DNA of 64,000 nucleotides from Clostridia bacterium. Its GTDB lineage: Bacteria; Bacillota; Clostridia; Oscillospirales; Acutalibacteraceae. The stretch spans positions 1 to 64,000 of the forward strand of contig JAFUIO010000009.1 in the NCBI GenBank assembly GCA_017468425.1. Reading direction: 5' to 3'. The notes under the pieces were generated by a model. It ran no database searches and was not told the DNA's origin. It worked only from the letters and a program-made list of their open reading frames with translations. Every line of letters starts with the position of its first letter. Within the stretch, counting starts at the first letter, position 1. Position numbers and translations under genes: made by a program. Shown in pieces: positions 17,810-25,037 of this stretch.

Positions 17810-18526
17810 ATGAATTTTGCAGGTATTCTTGCAGGAGGTATCGGCTCAAGAATGGAAAGCTCCGTTCCCAAGCAGTTCCTCAAAATCGGCGACACACCCA
17901 TTATTGTAAGAACTCTCAATACATTTCTCAAAGAAGAATGTATCGATAAGGTTATCCTTGCAATGAATCCCCAGTGGGAAGATTATTGCAAAAATATGCT
18001 TGAAGAATATAAGGTTGATACATCACGTGTTGTTATCATCCACGGCGGCACATCAAGATTTCTTTCAATGGTAAATATTGTAAAGAAAAGCATTGAGTTG
18101 GCAGGCGACAGCCTCACAGAAGACGATATGATGCTTATTCACGATTGTGCAAGACCTTTTGTTTCTTCAAGAATTATCAACGATAACTACATAATTGCAA
18201 AGGAATATGATATGGTAACAACTTCTGTTCCCACTATCGACACTGTTCTTATTGCTGAAGACGGAAAACAGAGCACAGTTGTTCCAAACCGTGATACAGT
18301 TTTCCTTGACCAGGGTCCCCAGACGTTTAAAATCAGGCAGTTTGACGACCTTTTTGAGAAACTTACTCAGGAAGAAATTGACGCTTATATGGAAGCGGGC
18401 AGAATGTATCTTGAACACGATTTGAGTGTAGGTATTGTTAAAGGCGAAAGAACTAACTTCAAAATCACAACTGAATTTGATATGCTTCTCGGCAATATGA
18501 TGATTCAGGACGGACAGATTAAATAA
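17810..18526 (+). CDS. IspD/TarI-like cytidylyltransferase
   Basis: A 238-aa nucleotidyltransferase. The N-terminal loop ILAGGIGSRMESSVPKQFL binds CTP, and IHDCARPFVSS near residue 108, followed by the conserved QGPQTFK, matches IspD/TarI. These enzymes form CDP-methylerythritol or CDP-ribitol. Adjacency to LicD and a dehydrogenase rather than isoprenoid genes favours a CDP-polyol or similar donor for cell-surface decoration. ATG 17810 was chosen; a TTG at 17804 is closer to the GGAAGG SD and would add two residues. Confidence 0.82.
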   Translation: MNFAGILAGGIGSRMESSVPKQFLKIGDTPIIVRTLNTFLKEECIDKVILAMNPQWEDYCKNMLEEYKVDTSRVVIIHGGTSRFLSMVNIVKKSIELAGDSLTEDDMMLIHDCARPFVSSRIINDNYIIAKEYDMVTTSVPTIDTVLIAEDGKQSTVVPNRDTVFLDQGPQTFKIRQFDDLFEKLTQEEIDAYMEAGRMYLEHDLSVGIVKGERTNFKITTEFDMLLGNMMIQDGQIK

Positions 18527-18539
18527 GGAGATTTGGTTT

Positions 18540-19583
18540 ATGGTAAAAAAGTGCGTAGCAGTAGGCGATATATTTATCACTTCCGAAATGATGAAAGCAG
18601 GTCTTGAAAGAGGTTATGAAGATTTAATGCTCGACGTTAAGCATTTCTATTTCGGCTCACACGACAGACATGAAATGAGAAACGTTGTTAAAATAATCGA
18701 AACAGGCGGTTTTGAAACACTTGCTCTCCCGGAAGGACTTGAAGAAGCTATTGAAGAAGCTGAAATTCTTATGGTGCACCTTTGCCCCGTAACTAAGGTT
18801 CTTCTTGAAAAAGCAAAGAACCTGAAACTTATTCTCTGCAACAGAGGCGGTCACGAAAATCTTGATATAAAAGCCGCAACAGAAAAGGGGATTGCAGTCC
18901 TTCTTAACCCTGCACACAACGCGAATGCAGTTGCTGAATATACAGTAGGTCTTATGCTTAATGAAGTAAGAAATATTTCACGTTCAGCAATGGCAATACA
19001 GAATGGACAGTGGAGAGAAAAATATCCCAATACTGAAAAGAAAATCAGAGAAATGAGTGATATGACAGTAGGTATTATCGGTTTCGGTACTGTCGGCAGA
19101 CTTCTCTATGATAAGCTTGTAAGCTTCAACTGCAAAATCCTTATCAACGATATGTTTGAAAATTATTCGGGCATCAATAAGAACATTGCAAAATTCGTTC
19201 CGCTTAATGAGCTTCTCCGCGAAAGTGATATTGTTTCACTTCACGCAAGACTTTCAAAAAAGAGTATTCTTCTCGGTGCACGTGAATTCGGTCTGATGAA
19301 AGATACAGCATACTTCATCAACACAGCACGTTCATATATGGTAGATTACAACGCTCTTGCAAATGCTCTTAAAACAGGAAGCATTATGGGTGCAGCAATT
19401 GATGTTTTTGATAAAGAGCCTATTGATGAATCATGTCCTCTCCTCGGACTTGACAACGTAACTCTTACAAATCATCGCGGCGGCGATACAATCAACTCAT
19501 ATTCAGATTCTCCTGCAATGATGCTCAAGGAAGCATATAAATTCTTTGATGGCGATGAGCCCAGATTCTGGATAAACAGATAA
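18540..19583 (+). CDS. D-isomer-specific 2-hydroxyacid dehydrogenase family protein
   Basis: A 347-aa NAD(P)-dependent enzyme of the D-2-hydroxyacid dehydrogenase family. VGIIGFGTVGRLLYDKL near residue 178 is the dinucleotide fold, INTARSYMVDYNAL near 260 is the usual catalytic-Arg region, and LTNHRGGDT near 318 holds the catalytic His. SD AAGGAG is well placed, and the gene follows the cytidylyltransferase by 13 bp, so it belongs to the same unit. It may make the hydroxyacid or polyol-like precursor for a CDP donor; specificity cannot be deduced. Confidence 0.85.
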   Translation: MVKKCVAVGDIFITSEMMKAGLERGYEDLMLDVKHFYFGSHDRHEMRNVVKIIETGGFETLALPEGLEEAIEEAEILMVHLCPVTKVLLEKAKNLKLILCNRGGHENLDIKAATEKGIAVLLNPAHNANAVAEYTVGLMLNEVRNISRSAMAIQNGQWREKYPNTEKKIREMSDMTVGIIGFGTVGRLLYDKLVSFNCKILINDMFENYSGINKNIAKFVPLNELLRESDIVSLHARLSKKSILLGAREFGLMKDTAYFINTARSYMVDYNALANALKTGSIMGAAIDVFDKEPIDESCPLLGLDNVTLTNHRGGDTINSYSDSPAMMLKEAYKFFDGDEPRFWINR

Positions 19584-19602
19584 ACTTTTGAAAATCAACA
19601 GG

Positions 19603-19638
19603 ATGAGCAAATCTGTTGGGTTTGCTCATTCTATTTTT
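19603..19638 (+). terminator. Terminator of the licD cluster
   Basis: Stem ATGAGCAAA/TTTGCTCAT (19603-19629) followed by TCTATTTTT. It ends 12 bp before the M28 peptidase start, so that gene's SD (TAGGTG) lies directly at the foot; some read-through is likely. Confidence 0.7.
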
Positions 19639-19649
19639 AGGTGACAAAT

Positions 19650-20891
19650 ATGAATCTCGATAAAATTATTAATAAAAAAGAGTGGGCAGCCAAGTATATG
19701 GTAGATGAAATCACTCATATTATCAAAAAATTTGAAAAAAGAGACCCCGGTTCAAAAGGTGAAAAAGATGCTTGCGAATATATGGCAGAAGTGCTTGAAA
19801 AAGACTGCGGTTGCGAAGATGTAAAAGTTGAATCTTTCAAAGTACGCCCCAAAGCTTTTTACGGTTGGGCAATTTTCAGTGCTTCATTTGTTCTTGCAGC
19901 AATACTTTCATTCTTCTTTTTCCCTGCTTTATCAATAGTTTTTGTAATTGCCGCTTTTGCAGCAGTTGTGCTTGAATTCGGTGTTTATAAAAAAGTTCTT
20001 GACCCGTTTTTTGAAGAAAAAACAAGCCATAATGTTACTGCAATCAAGAAATGTAAAGGCGAAACAAAAAGAAGAATTATCTTCAACGGTCACCCCGACG
20101 CAGTTTGGGAATGGCCTGTAAACTATGCTCTCGGCGGTGTATGCTTTGAAGGCAGTCTGGCTATGGTTATTGTGGCTGCACTTTTTTATGCTGCTATTTC
20201 GGTCTGGTATATAATTGAGCATGGAATAGGCTTCGGTGTTGCAGATGTAAACGACACTGTTGTAAAAGTCGGCTTATATGGCCTTGTTTTCGTTCCGTTT
20301 ACAATTGCTCTATATTTTATTGTAAATTACCGCAGAGTTGTTGACGGCGCAAATGATAACCTTTCAGGCTGTTATATGGGTATATCAATCCTTAAAGCAC
20401 TTAAGGATCAGGGTATTGAACTTGAAAATACAGAAATAGGTGTTATTCTCACAGGTTCTGAAGAATGCGGTCTCCGCGGGTCAAAAGCATGGTGTGAAAT
20501 GCACAAAGGCGAGTTTAAAGATGTGCCTACAGTTTTCTATGCTTATGATACAATTCACGACCCCAAATATCTTATGGCAAACTACCGCGATTTGAACGGT
20601 ACTGTAAAAGCAGATAAAGAATTGTGCGATTTGTTTGTAGAAGCAGCAAAAGAAATTGATGTGCCCTGCAAAAAAGGCTGGGTTCCTCCCATGGGCGGAG
20701 CTTGTGACTCTGCAGCTTTCACTCAGGCAGGTTACAGAGCAGCCGGTATTACAGGTCTTAATCATAAGATTGAAAGATATTATCACACAAGGCTTGACTC
20801 GTATGATTATATGAATGAAGCAGGTCTCGGCAACTGTTTTGCTGCAAGTGTGAAGGTGCTTGAACTGTTTGATAACGGTAAAATGGACTGA
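19650..20891 (+). CDS. Membrane-associated M28-family metallopeptidase
   Basis: A 413-aa zinc aminopeptidase-like protein. Putative metal and catalytic residues appear in family order: NGHPDAVW (His, Asp; about 147), GANDNLSG (Asp), TGSEECGLRG (Glu-Glu) and LNHKIERYYHTRLDSY (His, about 375). Unusually for soluble M28 enzymes, it contains hydrophobic helices at about 70-115 and 170-230, before and inside the catalytic fold. ATG 19650 follows an SD overlapping GTG 19641. It probably trims peptides at or in the membrane; substrate is unknown. Confidence 0.82.
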   Translation: MNLDKIINKKEWAAKYMVDEITHIIKKFEKRDPGSKGEKDACEYMAEVLEKDCGCEDVKVESFKVRPKAFYGWAIFSASFVLAAILSFFFFPALSIVFVIAAFAAVVLEFGVYKKVLDPFFEEKTSHNVTAIKKCKGETKRRIIFNGHPDAVWEWPVNYALGGVCFEGSLAMVIVAALFYAAISVWYIIEHGIGFGVADVNDTVVKVGLYGLVFVPFTIALYFIVNYRRVVDGANDNLSGCYMGISILKALKDQGIELENTEIGVILTGSEECGLRGSKAWCEMHKGEFKDVPTVFYAYDTIHDPKYLMANYRDLNGTVKADKELCDLFVEAAKEIDVPCKKGWVPPMGGACDSAAFTQAGYRAAGITGLNHKIERYYHTRLDSYDYMNEAGLGNCFAASVKVLELFDNGKMD

Positions 20892-20904
20892 TTTTTGTTA
20901 TTGC

Positions 20905-20926
20905 GGGAGGGGATTTGACCCTCCTG
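20905..20926 (+). terminator. Possible weak terminator after the M28 peptidase
   Basis: GGAGGG/CCCTCC stem with a 7-nt loop 15 bp after the peptidase stop, followed by GTAAAATTTTG rather than a clean T run. Function is uncertain. Confidence 0.4.
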
Positions 20927-20964
20927 TAAAATTTTGTAAAAATTTTTAAAAATCATAAATGAGC

Positions 20965-21004
20965 AAAACGGAGAAAAAACGAGGAAAAACGAGAAAACGA
21001 GAGC
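20965..21004 (+). repeat. Short purine-rich direct repeats upstream of rplM promoter
   Basis: Four imperfect tandem units of about 9-11 bp beginning ACG(G/A)G and ending in A runs (ACGGAGAAAAA, ACGAGGAAAA, ACGAGAAA, ACGAG). They lie 40 bp above the rplM promoter. They could be an UP-like or protein-binding region; no function can be assigned. Confidence 0.5.
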
Positions 21005-21040
21005 TTGTAAATGTTAAATTAAAAAAGTTTTAAAAAGGTA

Positions 21041-21069
21041 TTGACAAAAAATTAACCTTGTGATAATAT
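21041..21069 (+). promoter_or_regulatory. Promoter of rplM-rpsI
   Basis: TTGACA (21041-21046), 17-bp spacer, TAATAT (21064-21069); GATAAT overlaps as an alternative -10. This is consistent with strong expression of ribosomal protein genes. Confidence 0.75.
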
Positions 21070-21077
21070 ATCAAGGT

Positions 21078-21150
21078 ACGTGAGTTACGGGGGCACCCGT
21101 TATCCCCTGGAAACTCAGAAAAAATTAATTCAGTATTAATCGGGAGGAAA
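21078..21150 (+). promoter_or_regulatory. Structured rplM leader, candidate L13 autoregulatory element
   Basis: The short 5' leader folds into a closed stem TGAGTT/AACTCA (21081-21117) enclosing GGGG/CCCC pairing, then ATTAAT/ATTAAT and the SD (GGGAGG). Ribosomal protein L13 leaders are known in Firmicutes; whether this is a member needs a covariance-model search. Confidence 0.45.
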
Positions 21151-21155
21151 AGATT

Positions 21156-21584
21156 ATGTCAACTTATATGCCTAAAGCGGCAGATATCAGCCGTAAGTGG
21201 TATGTGATTGATGCAGAAGGTAAAACCCTCGGTAGCGTTGCTGTTGAGGCTGCAAAACTTCTCAGAGGCAAACACAAACCCACATTTGCTCCGCATGCAG
21301 ACTGCGGTGACCACGTTATCATCATCAATGCAGAAAAAGTTGTTCTTACAGGCAACAAACTTAATCAGAAAATGTACTATCATCACACAGGTTACATCGG
21401 TAACATGAAAAAAGTTAAGTACAGCACACTTATGAAAACAAAACCTGAATTTGCAGTAGAACTTGCTGTTAAAGGTATGATTCCCTCAACAGTAATCGGC
21501 CGTCAGGCTCTCACAAGACTTCGCATTTTCAGAGGCGCAGAACACAAGCATGCTGCTCAGCAGCCCACAGCTTGGGAATTCTAA
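21156..21584 (+). CDS. rplM: 50S ribosomal protein L13
   Basis: A 142-aa protein of standard L13 length with the conserved N-terminal RKWYVIDAEGKTLG, the HADCGDHVIIINAEK segment, YHHTGYIG and the C-terminal LRIFRGAEHKHAAQQP. L13 is an early assembly protein of the large ribosomal subunit. It is followed by rpsI after 19 bp in the near-universal rplM-rpsI pair, with a good SD (GGGAGG). Confidence 0.97.
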   Translation: MSTYMPKAADISRKWYVIDAEGKTLGSVAVEAAKLLRGKHKPTFAPHADCGDHVIIINAEKVVLTGNKLNQKMYYHHTGYIGNMKKVKYSTLMKTKPEFAVELAVKGMIPSTVIGRQALTRLRIFRGAEHKHAAQQPTAWEF

Positions 21585-21603
21585 GAAAGGGAGGTAATTT
21601 AAG

Positions 21604-22002
21604 ATGTACGAAACAAGTCCTTACTTCTATGGTACAGGCCGTAGAAAGAAATCAGTAGCAAGAGTTCGTGTATATGCAGGAACAGGTAAAATCACAATCA
21701 ACGACAGAGATATCGACGATTATTTCGGTCTTGAAACACTCAAACTTATCGTTCGTCAGCCTCTCGCTCTTACAGGCACAGCAGAAAAGTTTGATATCGT
21801 TTGCCGTGTAAACGGTGGTGGCGTAACAGGTCAGGCTGGTGCTATCCGTCACGGTCTTTCAAGAGCTCTTCTTCAGTATGATGAATCACTCAGAACATCA
21901 CTTAAGAAAGCAGGCTTCCTCACTCGTGACCCGAGAATGAAGGAAAGAAAGAAATACGGTCTCAAAGGCGCACGTCGTGCTCCCCAGTTCTCAAAGAGAT
22001 AA
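21604..22002 (+). CDS. rpsI: 30S ribosomal protein S9
   Basis: A 132-aa S9 with the conserved [13 protein letters not shown] near the N-terminus, the glycine-rich [21 protein letters not shown] and the invariant C-terminal tail ending RRAPQFSKR, whose last residues contact P-site tRNA. SD GGGAGG precedes the ATG. The operon closes with a terminator 20 bp after the stop. Confidence 0.97.
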   Translation: MYETSPYFYGTGRRKKSVARVRVYAGTGKITINDRDIDDYFGLETLKLIVRQPLALTGTAEKFDIVCRVNGGGVTGQAGAIRHGLSRALLQYDESLRTSLKKAGFLTRDPRMKERKKYGLKGARRAPQFSKR

Positions 22003-22019
22003 TTTCTTCTATACAAATT

Positions 22020-22057
22020 ACCCCGAAAACTTACGGTTCTCGGGGTTTTCTTTTTTT
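22020..22057 (+). terminator. Terminator of rplM-rpsI
   Basis: CCCCGA/TCGGGG stem with a loop containing CTTACGG, followed by TTTTC and seven T. The same flanking words (ATTACCCCGAAAA and GGTTCTCGGGG) recur split apart at 23060-23365. Confidence 0.82.
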
Positions 22058-22173
22058 GTGCTATCAAAAAACCAATAAAAAACCAATATCTCAGAAAAAT
22101 TATTTCCATACAAACGTTGACTTGGTTGCTTTTTTGTTTTATTATAATGTAAAAACTATATGGAGATGTTTTT

Positions 22174-23031
22174 ATGACTGCCACATTCGGAACAATTTAT
22201 GTTATTTTTAAAAAATGCGTATTGCTGATATCTGCACTCATATTGCTTGTTGTGGGTGCTGACGAGAAGGATACTCCTGCACCGGTGGGAGCTGAAGTTG
22301 TTTCTAAAAACACTTATGTTTTATATGATTATCATATGACCTCGCAGGGTGTTACAAATGACGGTGAATATTTCTATTTCAGCGGTAAAAAGAATCTGGG
22401 TAAGGCTGATATTGAAACAGGTGAGATATTCCGTATCACCACAAATGCAATTCCTGATGAGCTTGAAGAGATGGGATATGACCATATCGGAGGCTTAAGT
22501 TGCTATGACGGATTTGTTTATGCCGCAGTAGAGGACGGTCCTGATTATGAGCGTTCATGCATTGTGCTCTATGATGCCGAAACATTGAAATATACAGGTA
22601 AATACTATCCGTTACCTTATGACCTTCACAAGGAAGGCGTGCCGTGGTGTGCGGTAGATGTCAAGAGGAATTATATTTACACCGCAGAGTGGACAAAAGC
22701 AACTGTTCTTAATGTTTTTGACCTCGATACCTTAGAACTTGTTAAAACTATACCTCTTTCGCAACCTGTGGACAGAGTACAGGGTGCAGAAATGTTTGAT
22801 GATAAGCTTTATATGTCTTGCGATGAATCAGACGGCAATAAGCATATTTACTGTGTTGATGTTGAAAGCGGTGATGTTCAGGTGTCCTTCACAAGGAATG
22901 TTGGTGCAGAGATTGAGGCTGAAGGTATGACTGTCTATGCTGATGAAAACGGCGAACCTGTTTTCTGCGTTCTCGACAGAGGTGCACGCCGCCAAAGCTC
23001 CAATCTTACAAGATATAAACTTGCGGATTGA
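22174..23031 (+). CDS. Secreted or membrane-tethered beta-propeller-like protein, unknown function
   Basis: A 285-aa protein with an N-terminal hydrophobic helix (FKKCVLLISALILLVVGA, residues about 12-30) acting as signal or anchor, and a body of repeating beta-strand units of about 45 residues (GVTNDGEYFYFSGKKNLGKAD, GLSCYDGFVYAAVED, VDVKRNYIYTAEW, GAEMFDDKLYMSCDE), typical of a YncE/NHL-like propeller. There are no catalytic motifs. SD GGAG is 9 nt upstream. It stands alone between two terminators. It may bind a ligand or protein at the surface; no function is assigned. Confidence 0.7.
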   Translation: MTATFGTIYVIFKKCVLLISALILLVVGADEKDTPAPVGAEVVSKNTYVLYDYHMTSQGVTNDGEYFYFSGKKNLGKADIETGEIFRITTNAIPDELEEMGYDHIGGLSCYDGFVYAAVEDGPDYERSCIVLYDAETLKYTGKYYPLPYDLHKEGVPWCAVDVKRNYIYTAEWTKATVLNVFDLDTLELVKTIPLSQPVDRVQGAEMFDDKLYMSCDESDGNKHIYCVDVESGDVQVSFTRNVGAEIEAEGMTVYADENGEPVFCVLDRGARRQSSNLTRYKLAD

Positions 23032-23059
23032 TTGGAAAAGGTGCAAATTATTTGCAACA

Positions 23060-23365
23060 AATTACCCCGAAAATCTAATGCCGAGAGTATTTCTTTGAAA
23101 TGTGAACTTACGGCACAATAATGCGTCAAAACCCACCGATACGTGAAGCGTAATCGATGGGTTTTCTTTTTTTGTACACGTAATTTCGCGTTTTAAAGTG
23201 CTACGCAGTTTCATCGAAAAGCAAACCTTTGAATTGAAGCCAAAATGCAGCAGGGTTACCGTCTTGCGAGGCTTTTGGTGATAATACAAGGAGTTTTGTT
23301 CGAGAAACCAAAACTTCCTTATTAACACTTGACGTGCGGTTCTCGGGGCTTTCTTTTTTATTCGG
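23060..23365. repeat. Probable inserted intergenic repeat splitting a terminator
   Basis: The left end (ATTACCCCGAAAA) and right end (CGGTTCTCGGGGCTTTC plus T run) match the two arms of the intact rpsI terminator at 22020-22057, but here they are about 270 bp apart. The intervening DNA holds a second ACTTACGG copy and a complete terminator at 23128. No credible gene is present: the minus-strand frame across it lacks a plausible start or family match. With the terminator, this accounts for the gene-free interval 23032-23410. Confidence 0.5.
23128..23173 (+). terminator. Terminator after the propeller-like gene
   Basis: AAAACCCACCGAT pairs with ATCGATGGGTTTT (one mismatch) around a 12-nt loop, then CTTTTTTT. 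The A-rich 5' side also makes it a possible bidirectional terminator for the convergent glycosidase gene. Confidence 0.78.
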
Positions 23366-23410
23366 AATCTGCTTTGATGCAAAAATGATGTAATTTTAAA
23401 CCAATCTCTA

Positions 23411-25003
23411 TCAGTTGTAAATAATATAAACAGGGGAGTCAGAAACTTTAAGTTTTCTTCCTGTTTTGATTTCATTGCCGTACATATCGAAGGCTTTATA
23501 ATCGCCTTCGGGTGCGGTGATTTTTGTTTTCTCACCAAGGCTGTAATAAACAAGTACCTTTTTATCGTTCAGACTGTATTCGTCAATTACAAGGTCTTTT
23601 TCGTTTGATATGTTTTTTACAAACTGTGCTTTGCCGAGAAAACGTATAACCGTTGCGTATGAAAGTACGGCTTCTTCAGGCTGAAGATACTCGTTGAAAA
23701 AGGCAAAATCATTTATATCGTTTTCAGGTGTTACAGTTTTTCTGAATGCAAAAGAAACAAATCCTTTTGCACCTGTAGAGCGTGTGTAAAGTGCTTTGCA
23801 GGCAATAGTTTCGGCATTTGCACCTTCCACACCGCTTTCGCTGTTGAAGCCACCGCTCGTAAGTCCTGCAGTTTCGGCAAGCGTAAGCATTCTGCCCATA
23901 TAGTCAAAATAATTGTCAAGTCCGTCGTGGTTGTGATAGCCGAAATTATCAAGGAGATTTTTGTTTATAAGTTCAGCGGATTTTTCATAAAAAACAAGGT
24001 TGCTTTCTTTTTCTGCAGCGGCAAGTCCGCCCGAATAAACATACGCTGACGGATTCGCATTTTTAAATATTGTTGCCGTGTTTTCAAGAAGTGAAAAGTA
24101 TTCTTCGTTACTTCCTGCAAAGAAAAACCAGTTAGGTTCATTCCAGATTTCCCATAGAATATCTGTATTATCTGCATAGTGTTCAGCGGTTTTTTCTGCA
24201 AAATCTGCCCAGATTTTTTCGTCAGGCGGATAAGTCCAACCGATAGATTCATCGTAGTTATCTTTATACTTATCTGCCGCAGACCATTTACCTGCATTGT
24301 ATCCTAAAAGCCAGTTGTATTTCATTTTGCGTTCATTGACTTTGTTCACAAGAAAATCCTGAACAGAAAAATTCATATCTCCGTAAGGCTCTGTCTGCAT
24401 AGCGCCCCAGCCGACACTGTCTTCTCTCACAAGGTTTACGCCGAGATATTCTGCAGTATCAAGAATTTTATCAACAGATTCTTCTTGGTTGTAGTTGGGT
24501 ACCTGAAAGCCTTCTCCCCACGTGTAAGCGCGTGTTATATATGGTTGTATTCCGTAATAAAACTCATAATCTGCCTGTTCGTTTTCAGGGAAAATTCCCA
24601 CGTTAAAGCTGTATTCGGAATTATCTGTAAGTTTTATTCTTACGGTAAAAATTCCGTTTTTATCCGACGAAAAAGAGAAAATGCTATAAGGTTTCGCGGA
24701 ATCAAAAGTGAAATATCCGTGCTTTTTAAAATTTGTCTGTTCGCTTGAAACGGAAACTTTTGCCATTGTGCTGTCAAGCGAATCATTTAGACTTTCGATT
24801 ATTACTGTTACTTCTTCGTCGGGTTCAAACAGATTGCTTTCTGCATCAACTCCAAAGCGTATAAACTCATTTTCACCGTTTATATAATATTCGGTTGCTG
24901 TATCTGTTTGCGTGACGGTAAGTTGTTTTTGAGGGAATAAACCGATAAAGAACATATCAATTGTGAACAAAAGCGACATTATGAAAGATATAATTTGCAT
25001 CAT
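23411..25003 (-). CDS. Secreted clan GH-A glycoside hydrolase (GH39-like)
   Basis: A 530-aa protein starting with a hydrophobic signal or anchor (IISFIMSLLFTIDMFFIGLF). Residues about 30-140 form a beta-sandwich. The barrel follows, with WEIWNEPNWFFF near residue 285 carrying the acid/base Glu of the Asn-Glu-Pro motif, and GGFNSESGVEG near residue 389 carrying the probable nucleophile Glu. A small beta domain (KVLVYYSLGEKTKITAPEGD) ends the protein. This arrangement resembles GH39/GH5-type enzymes acting on beta-linked plant or host glycans; the family is a judgement and the substrate unknown. It follows the ABC exporter genes by 34 bp in the same direction, with SD AGGAG. Confidence 0.78.
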   Translation of the reverse strand: MMQIISFIMSLLFTIDMFFIGLFPQKQLTVTQTDTATEYYINGENEFIRFGVDAESNLFEPDEEVTVIIESLNDSLDSTMAKVSVSSEQTNFKKHGYFTFDSAKPYSIFSFSSDKNGIFTVRIKLTDNSEYSFNVGIFPENEQADYEFYYGIQPYITRAYTWGEGFQVPNYNQEESVDKILDTAEYLGVNLVREDSVGWGAMQTEPYGDMNFSVQDFLVNKVNERKMKYNWLLGYNAGKWSAADKYKDNYDESIGWTYPPDEKIWADFAEKTAEHYADNTDILWEIWNEPNWFFFAGSNEEYFSLLENTATIFKNANPSAYVYSGGLAAAEKESNLVFYEKSAELINKNLLDNFGYHNHDGLDNYFDYMGRMLTLAETAGLTSGGFNSESGVEGANAETIACKALYTRSTGAKGFVSFAFRKTVTPENDINDFAFFNEYLQPEEAVLSYATVIRFLGKAQFVKNISNEKDLVIDEYSLNDKKVLVYYSLGEKTKITAPEGDYKAFDMYGNEIKTGRKLKVSDSPVYIIYN

Positions 25004-25037
25004 AAAATTTCTCCTGATTTTTGTTGTGAAGAATTAC

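Noticed and set aside
23062-23553. Minus-strand 163-codon frame between the propeller and glycosidase genes
   Set aside because: It covers a terminator and repeat DNA and overlaps the glycosidase gene; the translation is not protein-like.
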